Translations under genes and position numbers: made by a program
Shown here: piece by piece, positions 11,954 through 24,469 of the stretch
Numbering within the stretch: the stretch's first letter is position 1
How the letters are laid out: each line of letters begins with the position of its first letter
The notes under the pieces: model-generated
Database searches by the model: none
What the model was told of the DNA's origin: nothing
The model's input: only the letters and a program-made list of their open reading frames with translations
Source of the DNA: Blasia pusilla
Taxonomy: Eukaryota > Marchantiophyta > Marchantiopsida > Blasiales
Assembly: GCA_050084515.1 (NCBI GenBank)
Contig: CM114273.1
Span: 32,178,001-32,242,000 of the forward strand
Direction of reading: 5' to 3'
DNA length: 64,000 nt

Positions 11954-12687
11954 TTAAGTTATGGAAAGGAGGTCCTCTAGCCCAAGTGGTATTCTTGGGC
12001 CTTCAAATATATATGTAAGAATTGAGCTATGTAAACCTAGTTCTTGCCAATTATCATGTTGGGGTATGAGAATAGGAGGTTGAAAGAGATATGAGAACTC
12101 TAGTGAGAACTCAAGTATGAAGTACTTGTCATAGTTGCACTTCAAAAGAAAATGTTCTTTATCATCCAAAATCTTTGAACCACAATGGTTTAAGAATTTA
12201 GGATGTTTTGTTAGAAAATTTCCATTCTCCAACTCAATATATGTTGAGCCAAATCTACATCAAGCAAGATCAGGCCAAAGTTAAAGTAGATTTTGGTGTA
12301 GATGAAAGAGCTTGTTTGTTAGAGTGTTATGTATTGTTTAAGATGCAATAACATCACATCCTTTCTCCAATTTTCCCAAAGTGATTGTTCCTTCTCTCCA
12401 TAGTTTATGGTGGTTATCCAAGAACATTTATATGTCTTGCAATATCTCCCTAATATCTTTGTCAATATTTTTCCAAAAACCATCAATTGGTATTCCCACT
12501 TGTTAAGCCATGCATTGCACTCTGGAAGTCTCGGTACAAATTTTGTGTCTTGGGCCCATGTGTATAGAGTGTCAAAGTTGTTCATTTTCATACAAGAAGA
12601 AAAATCAAACCTTTGTTTTGACACCTCTCTCTTTCCTCTTACATTGACACCTTCCATGATCAAATGATGCGTTCTCTTCCCATTCAA
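11954..12687 (-). pseudogene. LINE-like retroelement C-terminus, decayed
   Basis: Two minus-strand frames (12319-12687, then 11954-12232) read in order with a small break between them. The lower one has a stretch like the zinc-knuckle end of plant LINE-type reverse transcriptases: just before its start the frame gives STYIELENGNF, then NHCGSKILDDKEHFLLKC, a C...H...C pattern with the usual EHFLLKC. The upper part (tryptophan-rich, WAQDTKFVPRLPECNAWLNKW) is compatible with the region after the RT fingers, but I cannot name it with certainty. No RT catalytic motif is present, so only the 3' end is left. It could be another ancient gene fragment. Confidence 0.4.
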
Positions 12688-12689
12688 AG

Positions 12690-13740
12690 ATACTAGTGGG
12701 CAACCCTAAACATAATTAGTCCCTTCACTTTGCCACCCGTATAAGGGGAAATATTTTTTTTCTACCCATAGATCGCCCGGCTTCACTCTAAGGACTAGGA
12801 TCTTATCACTCAACTATAGTCTTGTGATCATGGAGGACAAAGGAGACCGATAGTCTAAACTAAAATTAAAATCCCACCGAATTTGGAGGGGATATCTAGT
12901 CAAGCATGCAGCCCTGGGAAAATAAAAGAGAGGATGGTTCGATCCCTTTTCCCAACCTCCAGGAGCGATGAAAATCGATATCTGGACTCCCTCCCTAATG
13001 GCAATGCAATTCGACGAAGCTATGTCCGAATCCTACCAAATTTGGGACCTAATTCTCCCTAATCGGGGCCCTTCCATGCTGAAGACGACCCGAAACCGCA
13101 CACCACCATGCCAACCTTGATACAACCGAAACCCGCGTTGTATTCCAGGCCATCAGAGAGCCCACAAGTCCCCGAGCGCGAGCGCGAGCGCGGACTTGAC
13201 TATAATTCGTCCGCGGCTCATTCCCACAGCTCACGCTGTCGTGCAGAACCGAAATCGGAGCCAGTGAGCGAGCGCATCCCTTCGTCGTCGTCGTCGTCAC
13301 ATGAGATCCAATCCTCCCGGAGCTTGCGGCCACGCCCTCCACGTCGACACACACACGGGAAGGAGAGCCAGCGACCAAAGCAAGCGTAACATCACCAAAG
13401 CTCGATCGATCGGAAGCTCCATCCGACAGAAGATTTGTTGTCACAAATGCTGGAACCCGATGACTCACCCGAGTCACCACCCCCCAACGCAGAGCCTCAG
13501 AGGACGGAAAGGGACTGTGGAGTGAGTCCAAGTCGGTTCGGCGAAGGGGACTTGTACCTTCGGGTCCCGACCTCGCCCCTGTGAGACACGCGGCTCCGGT
13601 TCTCCCGTCGACTCCGCAGCGGCGATGAGCAGCCACGTTCGCTACTGCCAATCGAATGGACGGCCGGATGAGATGCGGAGTTGGAGGATCGGCCCATTCC
13701 ATGCTAACCGGGCTTTTTTAAGTGCCACGGTTCCATGAAT
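12690..13740. other. Intergenic with short GC-rich island
   Basis: The part 13050-13720 is GC- and CpG-rich, with (CGAGCG)n near 13175 and (CGT)n at 13281-13299. A 217-codon minus-strand frame (13049-13702) crosses it, but it has low-complexity composition and no recognised domain, so I do not call it a gene. The island could be an old promoter or a repeat. Confidence 0.4.
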
Positions 13741-13742
13741 CC

Positions 13743-13828
13743 CGCTATACTCCGCTATTCCACATATATATATATACCTGAAACGGGTACCCGTTTCAGG
13801 TATATCTACGGAATAGCTGAATATAGCG
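13743..13828. repeat. Foldback with 34-bp perfect palindrome
   Basis: The centre (13772-13805) is a perfect 34-bp palindrome around GGGTACCC. Outside it, the arms continue to pair imperfectly: CGCTATACTCCGCTATTCC on the left against GGAATAGCTGAATATAGCG on the right. Total arm length is about 40-46 bp. It is likely a small foldback or MITE-like element. No target duplication is visible. Confidence 0.85.
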
Positions 13829-14182
13829 TTAGGTATCAATATATTTTCAAACGAGAATTTGCACGCGGTTCACTACATGATGATGATGCGGGACTTCTTA
13901 AGAGAGAAGTGAACAGCCGTATTAGAAAAACCAAATTCGCAATATGGGCACACAAGTCGACAGATTTTATTTATTCTAAACTAAGAATATTTTGTAGTTG
14001 GTAATTAAATTGTGTTGAAGAGTAGGTGTAATAGTTGTAGTCACGACGAGGCACCTAACAAAGTACCCGGTCCGGTTGTGTGTGCCGGGACGACCATTAA
14101 AGATTTCCGGCAATTCCCAAAGGGTTTCTTTCTACCACATCGTCTCCAACATTTAACGTGACGCAAACCCAACCGCCGCCGG

Positions 14183-14227
14183 TTGTTAGAAATGGAAAGA
14201 ACTAATGAGTTCTTTCCATTCTAACAA
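14183..14227. repeat. Hairpin, ~20-bp stem, TGTTAGA ends
   Basis: The left arm 14183-14203 (TTGTTAGAAATGGAAAGAAC, plus T) and right arm 14208-14227 pair fully except for one unpaired A, with an AATG loop. The outer bases TGTTAGA...TCTAACA look like Ty1/copia LTR ends brought together, and they recur in the hairpin at 23851. No target duplication was found. Confidence 0.85.
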
Positions 14228-16170
14228 GGGCCGCTGTCGACCAAATTTTGTACTATTCAATATTTGCTTTTGCTAGTGTCGGCATGTTTATTATAACATG
14301 GATCATGAGTTATTAGTTTATTAGTTACTGGAAGATAGTCAGTAACATTTTAAATTCGTAAACATGTCGTTCAAAATTTTCAAATGACGTGAAAGTCTGA
14401 AAATAAATGAAGGGAGGTGGTCGCTAATATGAAAATTATAGATTGGAAAGTGAATGAAAGTCTTAATTTGAGCAACATATTGAGTTCACTCGTATTAAAA
14501 TAGAGCATAATACCTTCTTATTTATGGGTGAAAATTAGAGTGTGAAAAGATATCCGCTAAATTATTTGTTAAGATTTTTGTTAATTCAATTCCAAGAGAA
14601 GCATAAAATACATGTATCAATACGGGAAGAATATTTCTCCAAATCTCACCCTCTTTTAATTATTGAGTGCAACATTAAACATGTTTGATGTGTTTAGGGA
14701 AGAAAGAATTCATTTATTTATTATATTATTTTCAAAATAACACGCATAATAAGAAAATTAATCTTACTTTTATTTTTAAATAGCATAGAGGAGAAATAAT
14801 CTTAAATCACTTTTTGATATTCTCAAAAAAATAAGAGAACTTGAGTGTTTTTTACAAGGATAATAGAAAAAATAAACCCAAAAATACCTTCCACGAAACT
14901 AATTAATAAATAATGAAGCCACTATTTATATTATCAACAAAACACACATTGATGTGGATTCCTAAAAATAAGAGGAATTAATTTACTCCTTAAATTACGT
15001 GAATGGAAGATTCATTTTACACACAAATATTCAAATAATTTTTTCAGATGATGCCAGGAGAATTAGACGACGGAAAAAACTACCTAGATTTAATTCATGG
15101 TCACTCTATGCCCCGTGCACTCTATCCGGATATTGTTACTAGTATATACTAATTTTTGTTGCGCTTTGCCGACAGGTGTCTATCTAACAAATACATTGTG
15201 AGTCATTCTAAGGTGCGGAAAATTTGCCGTGGAAAGGGACCCTGCCTTGCTAGCGGTTTATGAAGGAAGGAATGAAGGAAGCACTTCGAATGCTCTCCAG
15301 AGAGACCGCCTTATCTCGCAAGAAATGGAAAGGTACTCTTAGAAGTCAAATGGAAGGAATAAGAGTCGTGGTCCAGGGATGACATCCTTGGAGCAGTAAA
15401 GGGCGGATGGGAGCAGCCCATCATTAAGCCAAAGCGAATGGGGTCCTTAAGTGAGGGGGACTCTCTCATGAACCAGGGAAGAAGAGGGGCGTGAGACAGA
15501 TGACCGACGGTCACGGCCAGCGCACACACGTAGTGGGGATCCTCCAAAGCGCCCGCCTACAGAGGTATTTCCATCACTCGTTTTTATCGAAGTGCATCTT
15601 TCCTACAGAAGCAAGTCGCCCGCTTGTCTGTCCGTCTGTCCTTGGCAGCTGGCATGCATGAAGCACCCGGTGGCCAGTCATCTCCGGGTCCACCATGAGT
15701 CCGACGAGTCAAAGTCCCGAGATGGAGTAGTAGTGCAAGGCGGATAGGCTCGGATCCCTTCCGTTCACCGGAGGCGCCACTCGCCGTCGCGGTGTCTTCG
15801 GGCGACGGGCTGCGCCTCGCGTAATAGTCACCACGTGGCAGCTCCTGCACGCCCGCTTTCGCTGGTTCTCGCCGGCGGCGCTCGTCCCGGGTGCAGGTGA
15901 GCTGGGCCCGTCAACTCATTAGGGCGTGTGAATTTCGCAAGATCTCCCGTTATGATCCGGGGGAAAGTTGGATAGGGTTACACGGGGAGTAACTGGGCGG
16001 GCGGCAGACTGCCCGTTTAGGCAGAGCCACCCAGGTAAACTTAACGTCTCCCCTATGTCTAACTAACTAGCGGAGCTAGGTGCTAAAACGTATGGCAGTT
16101 AGTTAGCTAGTAGGGTTTAGTGCCACTTTTGAATGTGGATAAGCATGATTGCAATGGTCATGAAAGGAAG
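14228..16170. other. Intergenic, no gene seen
   Basis: AT-rich to about 15150, then a GC-richer block (15180-16080) with short frames only. I recognise nothing in it. Confidence 0.45.
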
Positions 16171-16178
16171 AATGATTA

Positions 16179-19030
16179 TTATCGTTTGCTCACTGCCCCC
16201 CTTATTTGGGGCCTAATCATGAGTCCACGCTTCATATGATCGGAGGAGTTCCCCCCAACCCAAAATCGGTACTTTTCCAGTTGTTTACATGTTTTCACGA
16301 CATTTTCTCCAACAGAAGGGTATTTTATAAATATCCTTTTTCTGGATAGTTGTTTCTGGAAGTTTCTAATATGAAGAAATGAAAAAAACCATAAATTTAG
16401 CTGGCTAGCTTTATTCATCACTATCATGTCAAAGATTTTTTGACAATTGCAAATCATATAGTTTAATGACAAAGAGTTGTGTAAAGAGAGATTCTCTATT
16501 CCATAGAAAGATCAAGTTAAGGAAAGAAAGGAAATACCCTTAGTTTGGAAGACGCAAATCAACCTCACGAATAGAGTTTTCTAGTGGCTGATTATTTGGG
16601 CTAGTGAGTCATGACCATCATAGGGGATGTGACAAAATATGCACCCATCGGCTATAGAAATGGAGGAGTGTCCTCGATTACATGCCCAAAGCATTCGAGA
16701 ATTTCAACTTGCCAGTCTAAAACCCACTGGTTTGGTATTATCAATTGGATTTTGGCCTATGACGATCATGTGCATGATTGGGACTCCATAAATGGATTCT
16801 ACACAAGCCAAAAATCATCTATCAATGTCAAACCGGAAGGTTTTTACATTTCCATTTACTCGGGAGGATGTTTTTGCTTCTATGCCCATTATTTTCGTTA
16901 CAACATTACTCATGTCCCTCTACTGTCCCGTCAATGTAGTGTAGAAGTGTTCAACTTTTTTGCCTCCAAATATGGCGAAGCTTCATCAATCTTTCTTTTC
17001 CTTTCTAAAATGGAGGATTTAAGCAATTTTCTCTTTTCCTTGAGTTCAAGTTTATTGATCATACTTTCTAGGTCTATCTAATACATGGGAGCTTGATTTT
17101 GTTCATTGGGGTAGGGATTAGGGTTGAGGGTTTGGGAAGGTTCAAAGTTGTGGAAACAAATATCAACTTAGTCTCCCCCATTTTACAAATCTCCAACACG
17201 ATCCTCACTCCCTTTCCCCGCCCCATAGACATAAACTGTACTCAATTTCCCCCAAGTCTACAATCAATGCCTTAATTACTCCCATATATTATGTTATGCA
17301 TCATTATTCACTAGTTAAATAAAAAATGGGATTGTCTTAATACCTTTGCATCTCATTTTTCACAAATGGGCTACATATTCGAGTTAGGCTTCTTGAGGCG
17401 CGCATTTGCACAATATTTACATTGGCCATGGAGATTTTTTATAGTTGTTTTTTTCCAAGTATCGCCGAGAATATCTATTGGATTCTTTGTGAGCCCCTTT
17501 GGATCACTCAGCAAGGATTTTACATGATGCTCCAAAAACACGAACTCGAAGTTATCTTGTACCCTCCACAAGTGATAAAATCATGCCTCATGACCTAATA
17601 AGGACGGATTTCCATTCTAAAATAAATATTGAATTCCAAATTGCCTTACACTACAAACCAAAGGCTTAGTCATCGTTGAAGAAAAATCTATTATACTTTA
17701 AAGTCTTTTATATATTCAAAATTTTCTTGTGTTTTTCTATGCGCATTTTTTGGGAGGAGGCCGCAAACAATATTTGATCCATAACCATAATTGTTTCTCC
17801 AACTTCAAAGTCCAAAATCAGAAAACAATCATTTGAAGTCTTACCACTCATATATTTTCCATTGATTCTTTCCTTCAAGAAATATGCAGTGAGCCACCCA
17901 CCCTATTCACAATCATGAATAAAAAGCATTGGTTGAGGATGTCGTGGGCTACATGAGTCCAAACCCTTACAATATTTCCTAGACAAACTAATTGGATAGG
18001 AGCAAGCCCTGTATTAGTAACTTACACCATTGATGGCACAAAATGAAGGTCTCGATAATGATCATGATCCATTTTATACTATGAGCTCGCCGCTTACTTC
18101 GGATAGTTCCTTTCTAAAGATGCTCTATTTGAAGCATAGAGAATCCATCAATTCAGGAGTCAATCATAGAGCCAATAGAGTATGTAGAGCGTGTCCAAAC
18201 ATACCAAAAAAATAAGAGTAGAGTACACACTCTCTAGGAATTCGGATTTTACTTGGGGCAATCTTCTTCAATGAGTCCTCCATCAATTGCGGATATCAAC
18301 TATACCACCATGAATTCAATCCTTATCTTTAGTACTAGGGATGCGGGTTCCAAAAGTTTTGTTGTAAGTCCCACTTTGTCTTGGACTACTCTTTCTAGAT
18401 GTATGGTGAGTATTTTGTTGCGAGAATACATCTGGTGCACCTTTTGCAACCTTATCACAAAAGGAGGAAGGATTGAAAAAAGTATTAATTTGCGAGTGCT
18501 TTGTGAGTCATCTGTAAATGTGAAGTATTTTGGAAGTGCTTGAAGTTAAAAAGCACACCAAAAAAACGAACGGGTTTTAAGTAAAGCACCGCATAAACTC
18601 GCAAAAGAAACTTTTTTTCCCAATGTGAGGGCTTGTAAAATTGGTTATTGTACTCATAGAACTATTGTACATGACTTGCAACCAACTCGCAAAGGACTTG
18701 AAATGCAAAAAATTTTGTCGAATATCAATCCTATTCATTCCATTGCAATATCAAGCAATCAAAAAATGATCTCAAACTTGCTCAACGGTGTATTAGCATG
18801 TTTAGTCGCGATGCACGATACGATACACTGACATGTGAGTATGTTTTAAAAGATGGCTAGTGGATGGCATGACATATTAATGGGTTGACTAGTGCATTAG
18901 GAAAATAGAGGTATGCTTGGAACCTTTGTCTCATCAGAGAGAGTTTGTGCTCCATGCAAGATCCTACCATCACAATCTAGAGTGGCTCCTATGACCTCTT
19001 GATGTTGAAACCGTTAGAGGATGTAGCTTA
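16179..19030 (-). other. Unidentified decayed element
   Basis: Several minus-strand frames, broken by stops and shifts, read like a worn coding sequence rather than random DNA. Examples are 17371-17571, with WKK...HGQCKYCANARL followed in another frame by HLxKMRCKGIK, which has the spacing of a BED-type zinc finger, and 16179-16472. This would suit an old hAT-like transposase, but the match is weak and I do not assign it. The plus-strand frame at 16611-17081 has no features of its own. Confidence 0.25.
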
Positions 19031-19353
19031 GTTTGAGTTGGATAAGGTGGGGTGTGTGATCTTTTTTGTAATTAGCAACACCCAAGGCAAAGAAGTTACT
19101 TTGCCATCTTCCAAGGTGTATATGCAAGAGATATATGCTAGTGAATGGTGTATGGGTAGATATGACCCCCAATTATCAATGGAGAATAAAGATAAAATGT
19201 TGGGAAAGTTCAAGAAGAAAGGAACATCCCCAACAACAAGATGCAACAAATGATGTGACAATTCACTTCGTATATCATGATCAAGTTAAAATTGCTACAT
19301 ATTTACTATTGGCAATATCACCTAAAGGGTGTTGCACAGTGAGAGGCATGGTG

Positions 19354-19587
<234 letters not shown>

Positions 19588-19605
19588 TGCCATTGCCAAG
19601 GTTTG

Positions 19606-19610
<5 letters not shown>

Positions 19611-19655
<45 letters not shown>
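19611..19655 (+). repeat. (AG)n microsatellite, 45 bp
   Basis: Pure AG tract 24 bp after the TG tract, giving a compound microsatellite. Homopurine on one strand, it could form triplex DNA. It is not part of a gene that I can see. Confidence 0.98.
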
Positions 19656-19658
<3 letters not shown>

Positions 19659-19869
19659 AAACAAGCACTGGAGTTGCACAAATATCCGAAAATATTGGAG
19701 GGATCACACTCCTTCACATAGGATGAAGTGAAGGTATTTCAAGATCCTTAGGGATTTTCTATGGCCTTTATTATTTTTCTATTATTGGTAGTTTCTTTAC
19801 AATTTGAAATCACTCTGACATTTTTTGTGTGGTGTGACAATACTTTTGTTATGATATTTAACCTAATAT

Positions 19870-20900
19870 TAGAATGCTAGATGATATTCACCGTGATAAG
19901 AAGACATGTGAACAAGTGTTTTTTTGCTTGGGACATGTTTGCAATCTTGGCATGTCATCGGATTACTTTTAGGACCTTTGTAATTATTTTCTCGTTGTTA
20001 TTTATACGTAGGGAACTAACTTTCTTTATTTTTATATCATTTTTGTAAGAGAAGGGAGTCACCAAGGTTTCATATGGCAAAATTTGTGTCAATTGACCTA
20101 AGTCCGTCCTATGGAAGGACCTGTCCATATGGGCCCCACCTTCCTCTTCTTTCTCATTCCTCCCACTTTCTTTCATGTTCCATATTTTTCCGTTTCTTAC
20201 TCCCTCCTCCCTTATTGCCCCATTTGTGCTTGCCATGCCTTCCATCATGAACTATAAATATAGGGCCCGTGTCTTATAATCCATGTCCAAACGTTTCCAT
20301 CCACATCCGTCCTCGGATTAACTTTTTTGTTTTGTGCAACCTTGGGAGCCACGGGGTTGGATCGCAATGTAGGAGACATTCGTGTGGATGTCTTGTAAAA
20401 ATTCAATGAGTTTGAATTAGATGGGAAGAGATTTAGAAGGAGGGGAAATATTGCAATGGACTTGTGTAGACATCCTATATCACAAAATTTGAAGGAGGAT
20501 CGTGTCCAGGCTAACGTGGACCTCGATGTCAATTGAGAGATGCATATGGCGTATAATGGTTATATTCCTTATATCGTAGTCATAGGGATAATATACCGAA
20601 CTCTTCTTCCATTCCAATCCACACCCAATTGCAAAGGCGACATTCTAGTAGTTGATGGGGAGTGGGAGTCCTTCATGGGTCGCCAAAAAACTATATCTAC
20701 CTAACCACATGCAGGAATAGAGGTGGTGGGGCCATTTGCACCTAATAGCCGTGCATGGATTGGTAGATGATTGTTTGGCACACAAGATGTGCGCCATTCA
20801 AATAGGATGAGTAATTAGTTCTATGAATTTGAATTTTTGCATATAATATTTTGATATAATAAATGCATACTTGTCTTAAATTATAATTTTATCGAGGTTG
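19870..20900 (+). repeat. Older dispersed repeat, copy 1 (interrupted)
   Basis: Homologous to 22090-22860 in the same order and orientation. Matching words include AGAAGACATGTGAACAAGTG against AGAAGATGTGCGAGCAAGTG, ACGTGGACCTCGATGTC against ATGTGGACCTCGAGATC, and GGTGGTGGGGCCAT against GATGGTGGAGCCAT. The copy is split by the MITE at 20063-20344, which the other copy lacks. Pieces of frame (GDILVVDGEWESFMGRQ) hint at lost coding, but I do not recognise the family. Confidence 0.65.
20063..20344 (+). mobile_element. hAT-type MITE, copy 1
   Basis: A 282-bp element. It begins CAAGGTTTCATATGG and ends TTTTGTGCAACCTTG, so the ends are inverted repeats with the core CAAGGTT. The flanking 8-mers GGAGTCAC (20055-20062) and GGAGCCAC (20345-20352) differ at one base, as expected of an 8-bp hAT target duplication. 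The interior has GTCCGTCCTATGG, CCATATGGGCCCCACC, a pyrimidine-rich stretch, CCTTCCATCATGAACTATAA, then ATCCATGTCC, and is shared with copies at 58377, 60109 and 61331. It has no transposase, so it is non-autonomous. Confidence 0.8.
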
Positions 20901-22089
20901 TTTGGTGTCTTGTTGAATAATTTCGTGAATGCCAATTATAACAAAATTCTTTTATTTTATTTTATCAATTGAGACTCAATAGTCGTAGATGATGATTACT
21001 TTGTGAGTATTGAAATCCACAAATTAACTCATAGTACAATCCAAATAATGAGGAGTATTGTACTTACAAAGTAGTTGTAAGGAATGACAAATCTACAAGT
21101 ATCCAACCAATTGTATTCATTGCTTCATGATTTTCTTTGAGTCATCTATGAGTGCAAGAAAACATCAATCTTTCCTTGTAAATATTAAGTCAACAACCTT
21201 ATTTTGCAGGTATTTTGCTAGTGTGAGTGGTTTATGAATGAAATATAAGTATATTGTGAGTAATCCACAACTCATGGGACTAAAAAACTCACCTCATTTC
21301 TAGTAGTGGTTGGTGTACACTATCTAGGAAGTTCATGGCATTTTTTTGACATATCTTTCAACATCAATGGGACCCTCTAGTACTCCTATGTAAAGAACAA
21401 GAATCCCCGTTATAATGTTCGAGTGGTTTTAAGTTTTCTTTACATTACTTTTGGTTGAAATTGCACTCTTTATCAACCAATGCTCACTACTAGCGATGTC
21501 GGGGATGCATATTGTTGTTTTGTGAGTTTCTTTTGCATGAACTACTACTTCGCGAGTTTATTGCAAGTGATTTTTGTGCAAGTTTGTTGGGAGACCCTCG
21601 CCACTATATTGGACTTTGCAAGTGGGAACTTTTTTGCAAGTGTTCCTTATTTTTTAGTGCTTAGAGCCACAATGGCTTCATAAATAATTGTGCGGGTCCA
21701 TTTTGCATCCAAATTGATTCTTACTAGTAAACGGGAATGTGTATGTGTGTGAATTTTGCAAGGACGGGGACTCACAATATACTACATGTAACTTGCAAAT
21801 GGGACTTGTAAATTCTTTCTTGTCCAAACTAGTAAAGGCATTGCAAAACTAGGAAGCTAACACTTCCTCATTTTCCACCTTTCCTCATGCCTCTTTTGAG
21901 CCATTTCGAGATTTAGGATGCATCGGAGCCTTGTTACGTTTTATTCTCTCCAGTGGTTTTTTTTTTCATTTTAAGCTCACGCATGGCGCTAGCATTGGGG
22001 GGAGGGCGCTATCCTAGACGCCAAGGCCAAAGACATGCCCAACTAGCCAGGTCAATATCCCTTTAGTGTACGTGATAGATAGTTTATTA
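20901..22089. other. Repeat-derived, no gene seen
   Basis: AT-rich DNA, notable only for many copies of words such as TTGCAAGT and GCGAGT (for example 21500-21860). The same words crowd at 18480-18560, 23020-23450 and 33940-34100, which suggests a shared old repeat. Confidence 0.35.
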
Positions 22090-22860
22090 ACAATGTTTGC
22101 CTAAGAAAGAAGATGTGCGAGCAAGTGTTTGCACAATGAGACACATTTCTTACCTTGAATTGGTATGATAGCAAATCACATCCTAGATCCTTCACAAGTA
22201 AGAATTCTCGGTGATTTCTATTTTGGAAACAAGCAACGATTTGTATGTACGTGATAGCGTCGCATGCCACAACAACACATAGAGTGGGATGTAGGGCTAC
22301 CAAGCTGTGTACTAGGCATCCATGTGAATGTTTTGGCATAGTTTTGGGAGGTATGGGGAGTGGACATCGATCCACAATGAGGATAAATCACCAAATGGAG
22401 TTGTAGAATGATTCCATGTTTTAATCTTCCATTGAGGAGGAGATTAAGGCCAATGTGGACCTCGAGATCATTAGAGAGATCTTTGTGGCCCATGCGTAGT
22501 TAGAGGTCGTGGACAGTAGTCGAAGGGACTCTAATGAGAGTGAATGTAGCTCATCTACCTGGCCGATCTATATGTGGAGCTGACATTCTCATAGTTGATC
22601 ATGTAGTGTGAGTCCTTCTCATGTCATAGTAGACACTTTGTCTACCCATCATAGGTAGGATTAGAGATGGTGGAGCCATCTACACTTACAATACCTCTAG
22701 GTACATCTACATGATCATGTGTTATACTATGTGCGTTATACTAGGTGAGTGCTTACCATGCATAGTGAGTTGTTAGTTCTATGAACTCAAGATTATGTAT
22801 ATTACGTCTATCTAGATGATTGGGTGGCAGACTAGATGCTTGATGACCATTTATGACGAG
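22090..22860 (+). repeat. Older dispersed repeat, copy 2
   Basis: Diverged relative of 19870-20900, about 1.9 kb downstream in the same orientation, without the MITE. It therefore serves as an unoccupied-site comparison. All frames are broken by stops. Confidence 0.65.
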
Positions 22861-24430
22861 TTGTAAGTTCCAACTACTCAAAATTTTGTATACCACTATT
22901 TTGGATAGATATTATATCATCAGACATTTGACCCTTTTTTGGTGTGATGGAATGTTGTTAATTTTTTCATTGAATAAGTGTTTCTTTGAACATTCTTTGA
23001 TGCCAATTAATTATTTGTATTACAATTAATTTTTGCAAGTAATTTTGTTCAAGTCCCTTACGATTGTGCACTCGTAGTTTATTGCACCTTTGCAAGTATT
23101 GGGAACTATAAATTACTCACAAGGGGCTTGCAATAGACTCATAATTTGCCAATGGGGCACTCCCAACACAATTGTAAAGTAATGATTTTGACTTGTAAGT
23201 TTGTGTATATCTAGCGAGTAGTGTTAGTAGTTTTTGGGAGTTTTTTTCGAGGGTGAGAAAGAGTTCCTTTTGACTCACAAATTGGTAATGGAAAACACTA
23301 TGTTGTGAGTGTGTTGTGGGTGCTCCACTCGCAAGTTACTTAGTGTTTAGCGAGTACTTTTCCTAAACCTACAAGCACTTTGCGGCTACGAGGACTCGCC
23401 AAATGGGTCCATTTGCAATAATGGCCCTCACCACATAGTGTAGTAGCCTTGCAAAATGACCTCAATACATGAAGCGCCTTCAAACACAACACACGGTACT
23501 CCTATAGCTTTCCGAAGCATCATAAAAAATGGTACATGCAAATTTTGGGAGGATGGGAGGAAGTATAACATTTTTTTTGCATAACACAACAATATAGCCT
23601 TCCTGGCTATGTATCTAAACACTTCTTACAATCCACGATTTGTCCCTTATTCCTGCCGTGTTAATTGTAAAGGAAAATAGACGAGAAAGAAAACTAGTCT
23701 CATGAGTCTCGGGAAGACTTTCCTTGTGCACACTAGCACCGTTTGACATGTAAATTTAGAAAGCACAATCCATCTAGAATTACTACGAGTCCACCAAAGT
23801 GCAGGTAAGCACCCCACTATTTATGGCCTTGTAGAAACGGTTTTATATTGCTGTTAGATATCTTTACAAGATATCTAACAGGAATAAAAAATAATTGGGA
23901 AAGGTCAAAGAGAGGCCGTGGTTGTAAACAATCTAAAAAACATTGGTTAGGAAAACAGAACGAGTGAGATGCATTGGCTACAGCAAAACCAGCTGTGAGA
24001 AAATCTTTGCGAATGAGTGAAGTGAATGAATGATTTATGGGGGGCCATCTAGCGTAGCAGAGATGAATTCGTACACAATCTAAAGGAGTGGAGAGAAGAG
24101 GTTTTCCCGAGAGAAATGCGGAAAATGTATCTATATCTCGACAGGCCTGGATTCTGGAATGCGGTGGGGCAGTGTGTGATAATAAATAGGCGAGTTAAGG
24201 CTGCCGGGAATATCCCAAAGGTGGGTCGATATTTGATGGTGTGCCGGTAAGTCCATTCGACTGAGTTTACTTACTTCACGCTCCTGTGCCCCAAATGTTG
24301 CGGGTCAGTAACGGGTTACGGGAGTTCCAGGGCGGATGGGAAGGAATTTGACTTACTTCCACGTGGCGGGGCATCTTTCCGCGTGACGTGGCGCAAGTCA
24401 AAGTTTGTTCTCCACGGAAGAAAAGGCAGC
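22861..24430. other. Intergenic, no gene seen
   Basis: TTGCAAGT-rich repeat DNA to about 23450, then unique-looking sequence. It includes the hairpin at 23851-23881. The last 200 bp become GC-richer towards the promoter of the next gene. Confidence 0.4.
23851..23881. repeat. Hairpin, 13-bp perfect stem
   Basis: CTGTTAGATATCT, a TTACA loop, then the exact reverse complement. It shares the outer TGTTAGA/TCTAACA with the hairpin at 14183-14227, although the inner sequences differ. Confidence 0.85.
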
Positions 24431-24435
24431 GCGGA

Positions 24436-24445
24436 TATATAATAA
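24436..24445 (+). promoter_or_regulatory. TATA box, VAN3-binding-protein gene
   Basis: TATATAATAA lies in a GC-richer context just upstream of an AG-rich run (24446-24480), a common arrangement at plant transcription starts. The start would be near 24470, giving a leader of more than 2 kb before the first coding ATG at 26716, part of which is probably intronic. It is inferred from sequence only. Confidence 0.5.
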
Positions 24446-24469
24446 AGAGAAAGAAAGAAAGGAAGACAG

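Noticed and set aside
13049-13702. 217-codon minus-strand frame in a GC-rich island
   Set aside because: Low-complexity composition driven by high GC (few stops expected), overlapping frames on both strands, no domain.
16611-17081. 156-codon plus-strand frame
   Set aside because: No motif, and the minus strand gives more protein-like text over the same interval.
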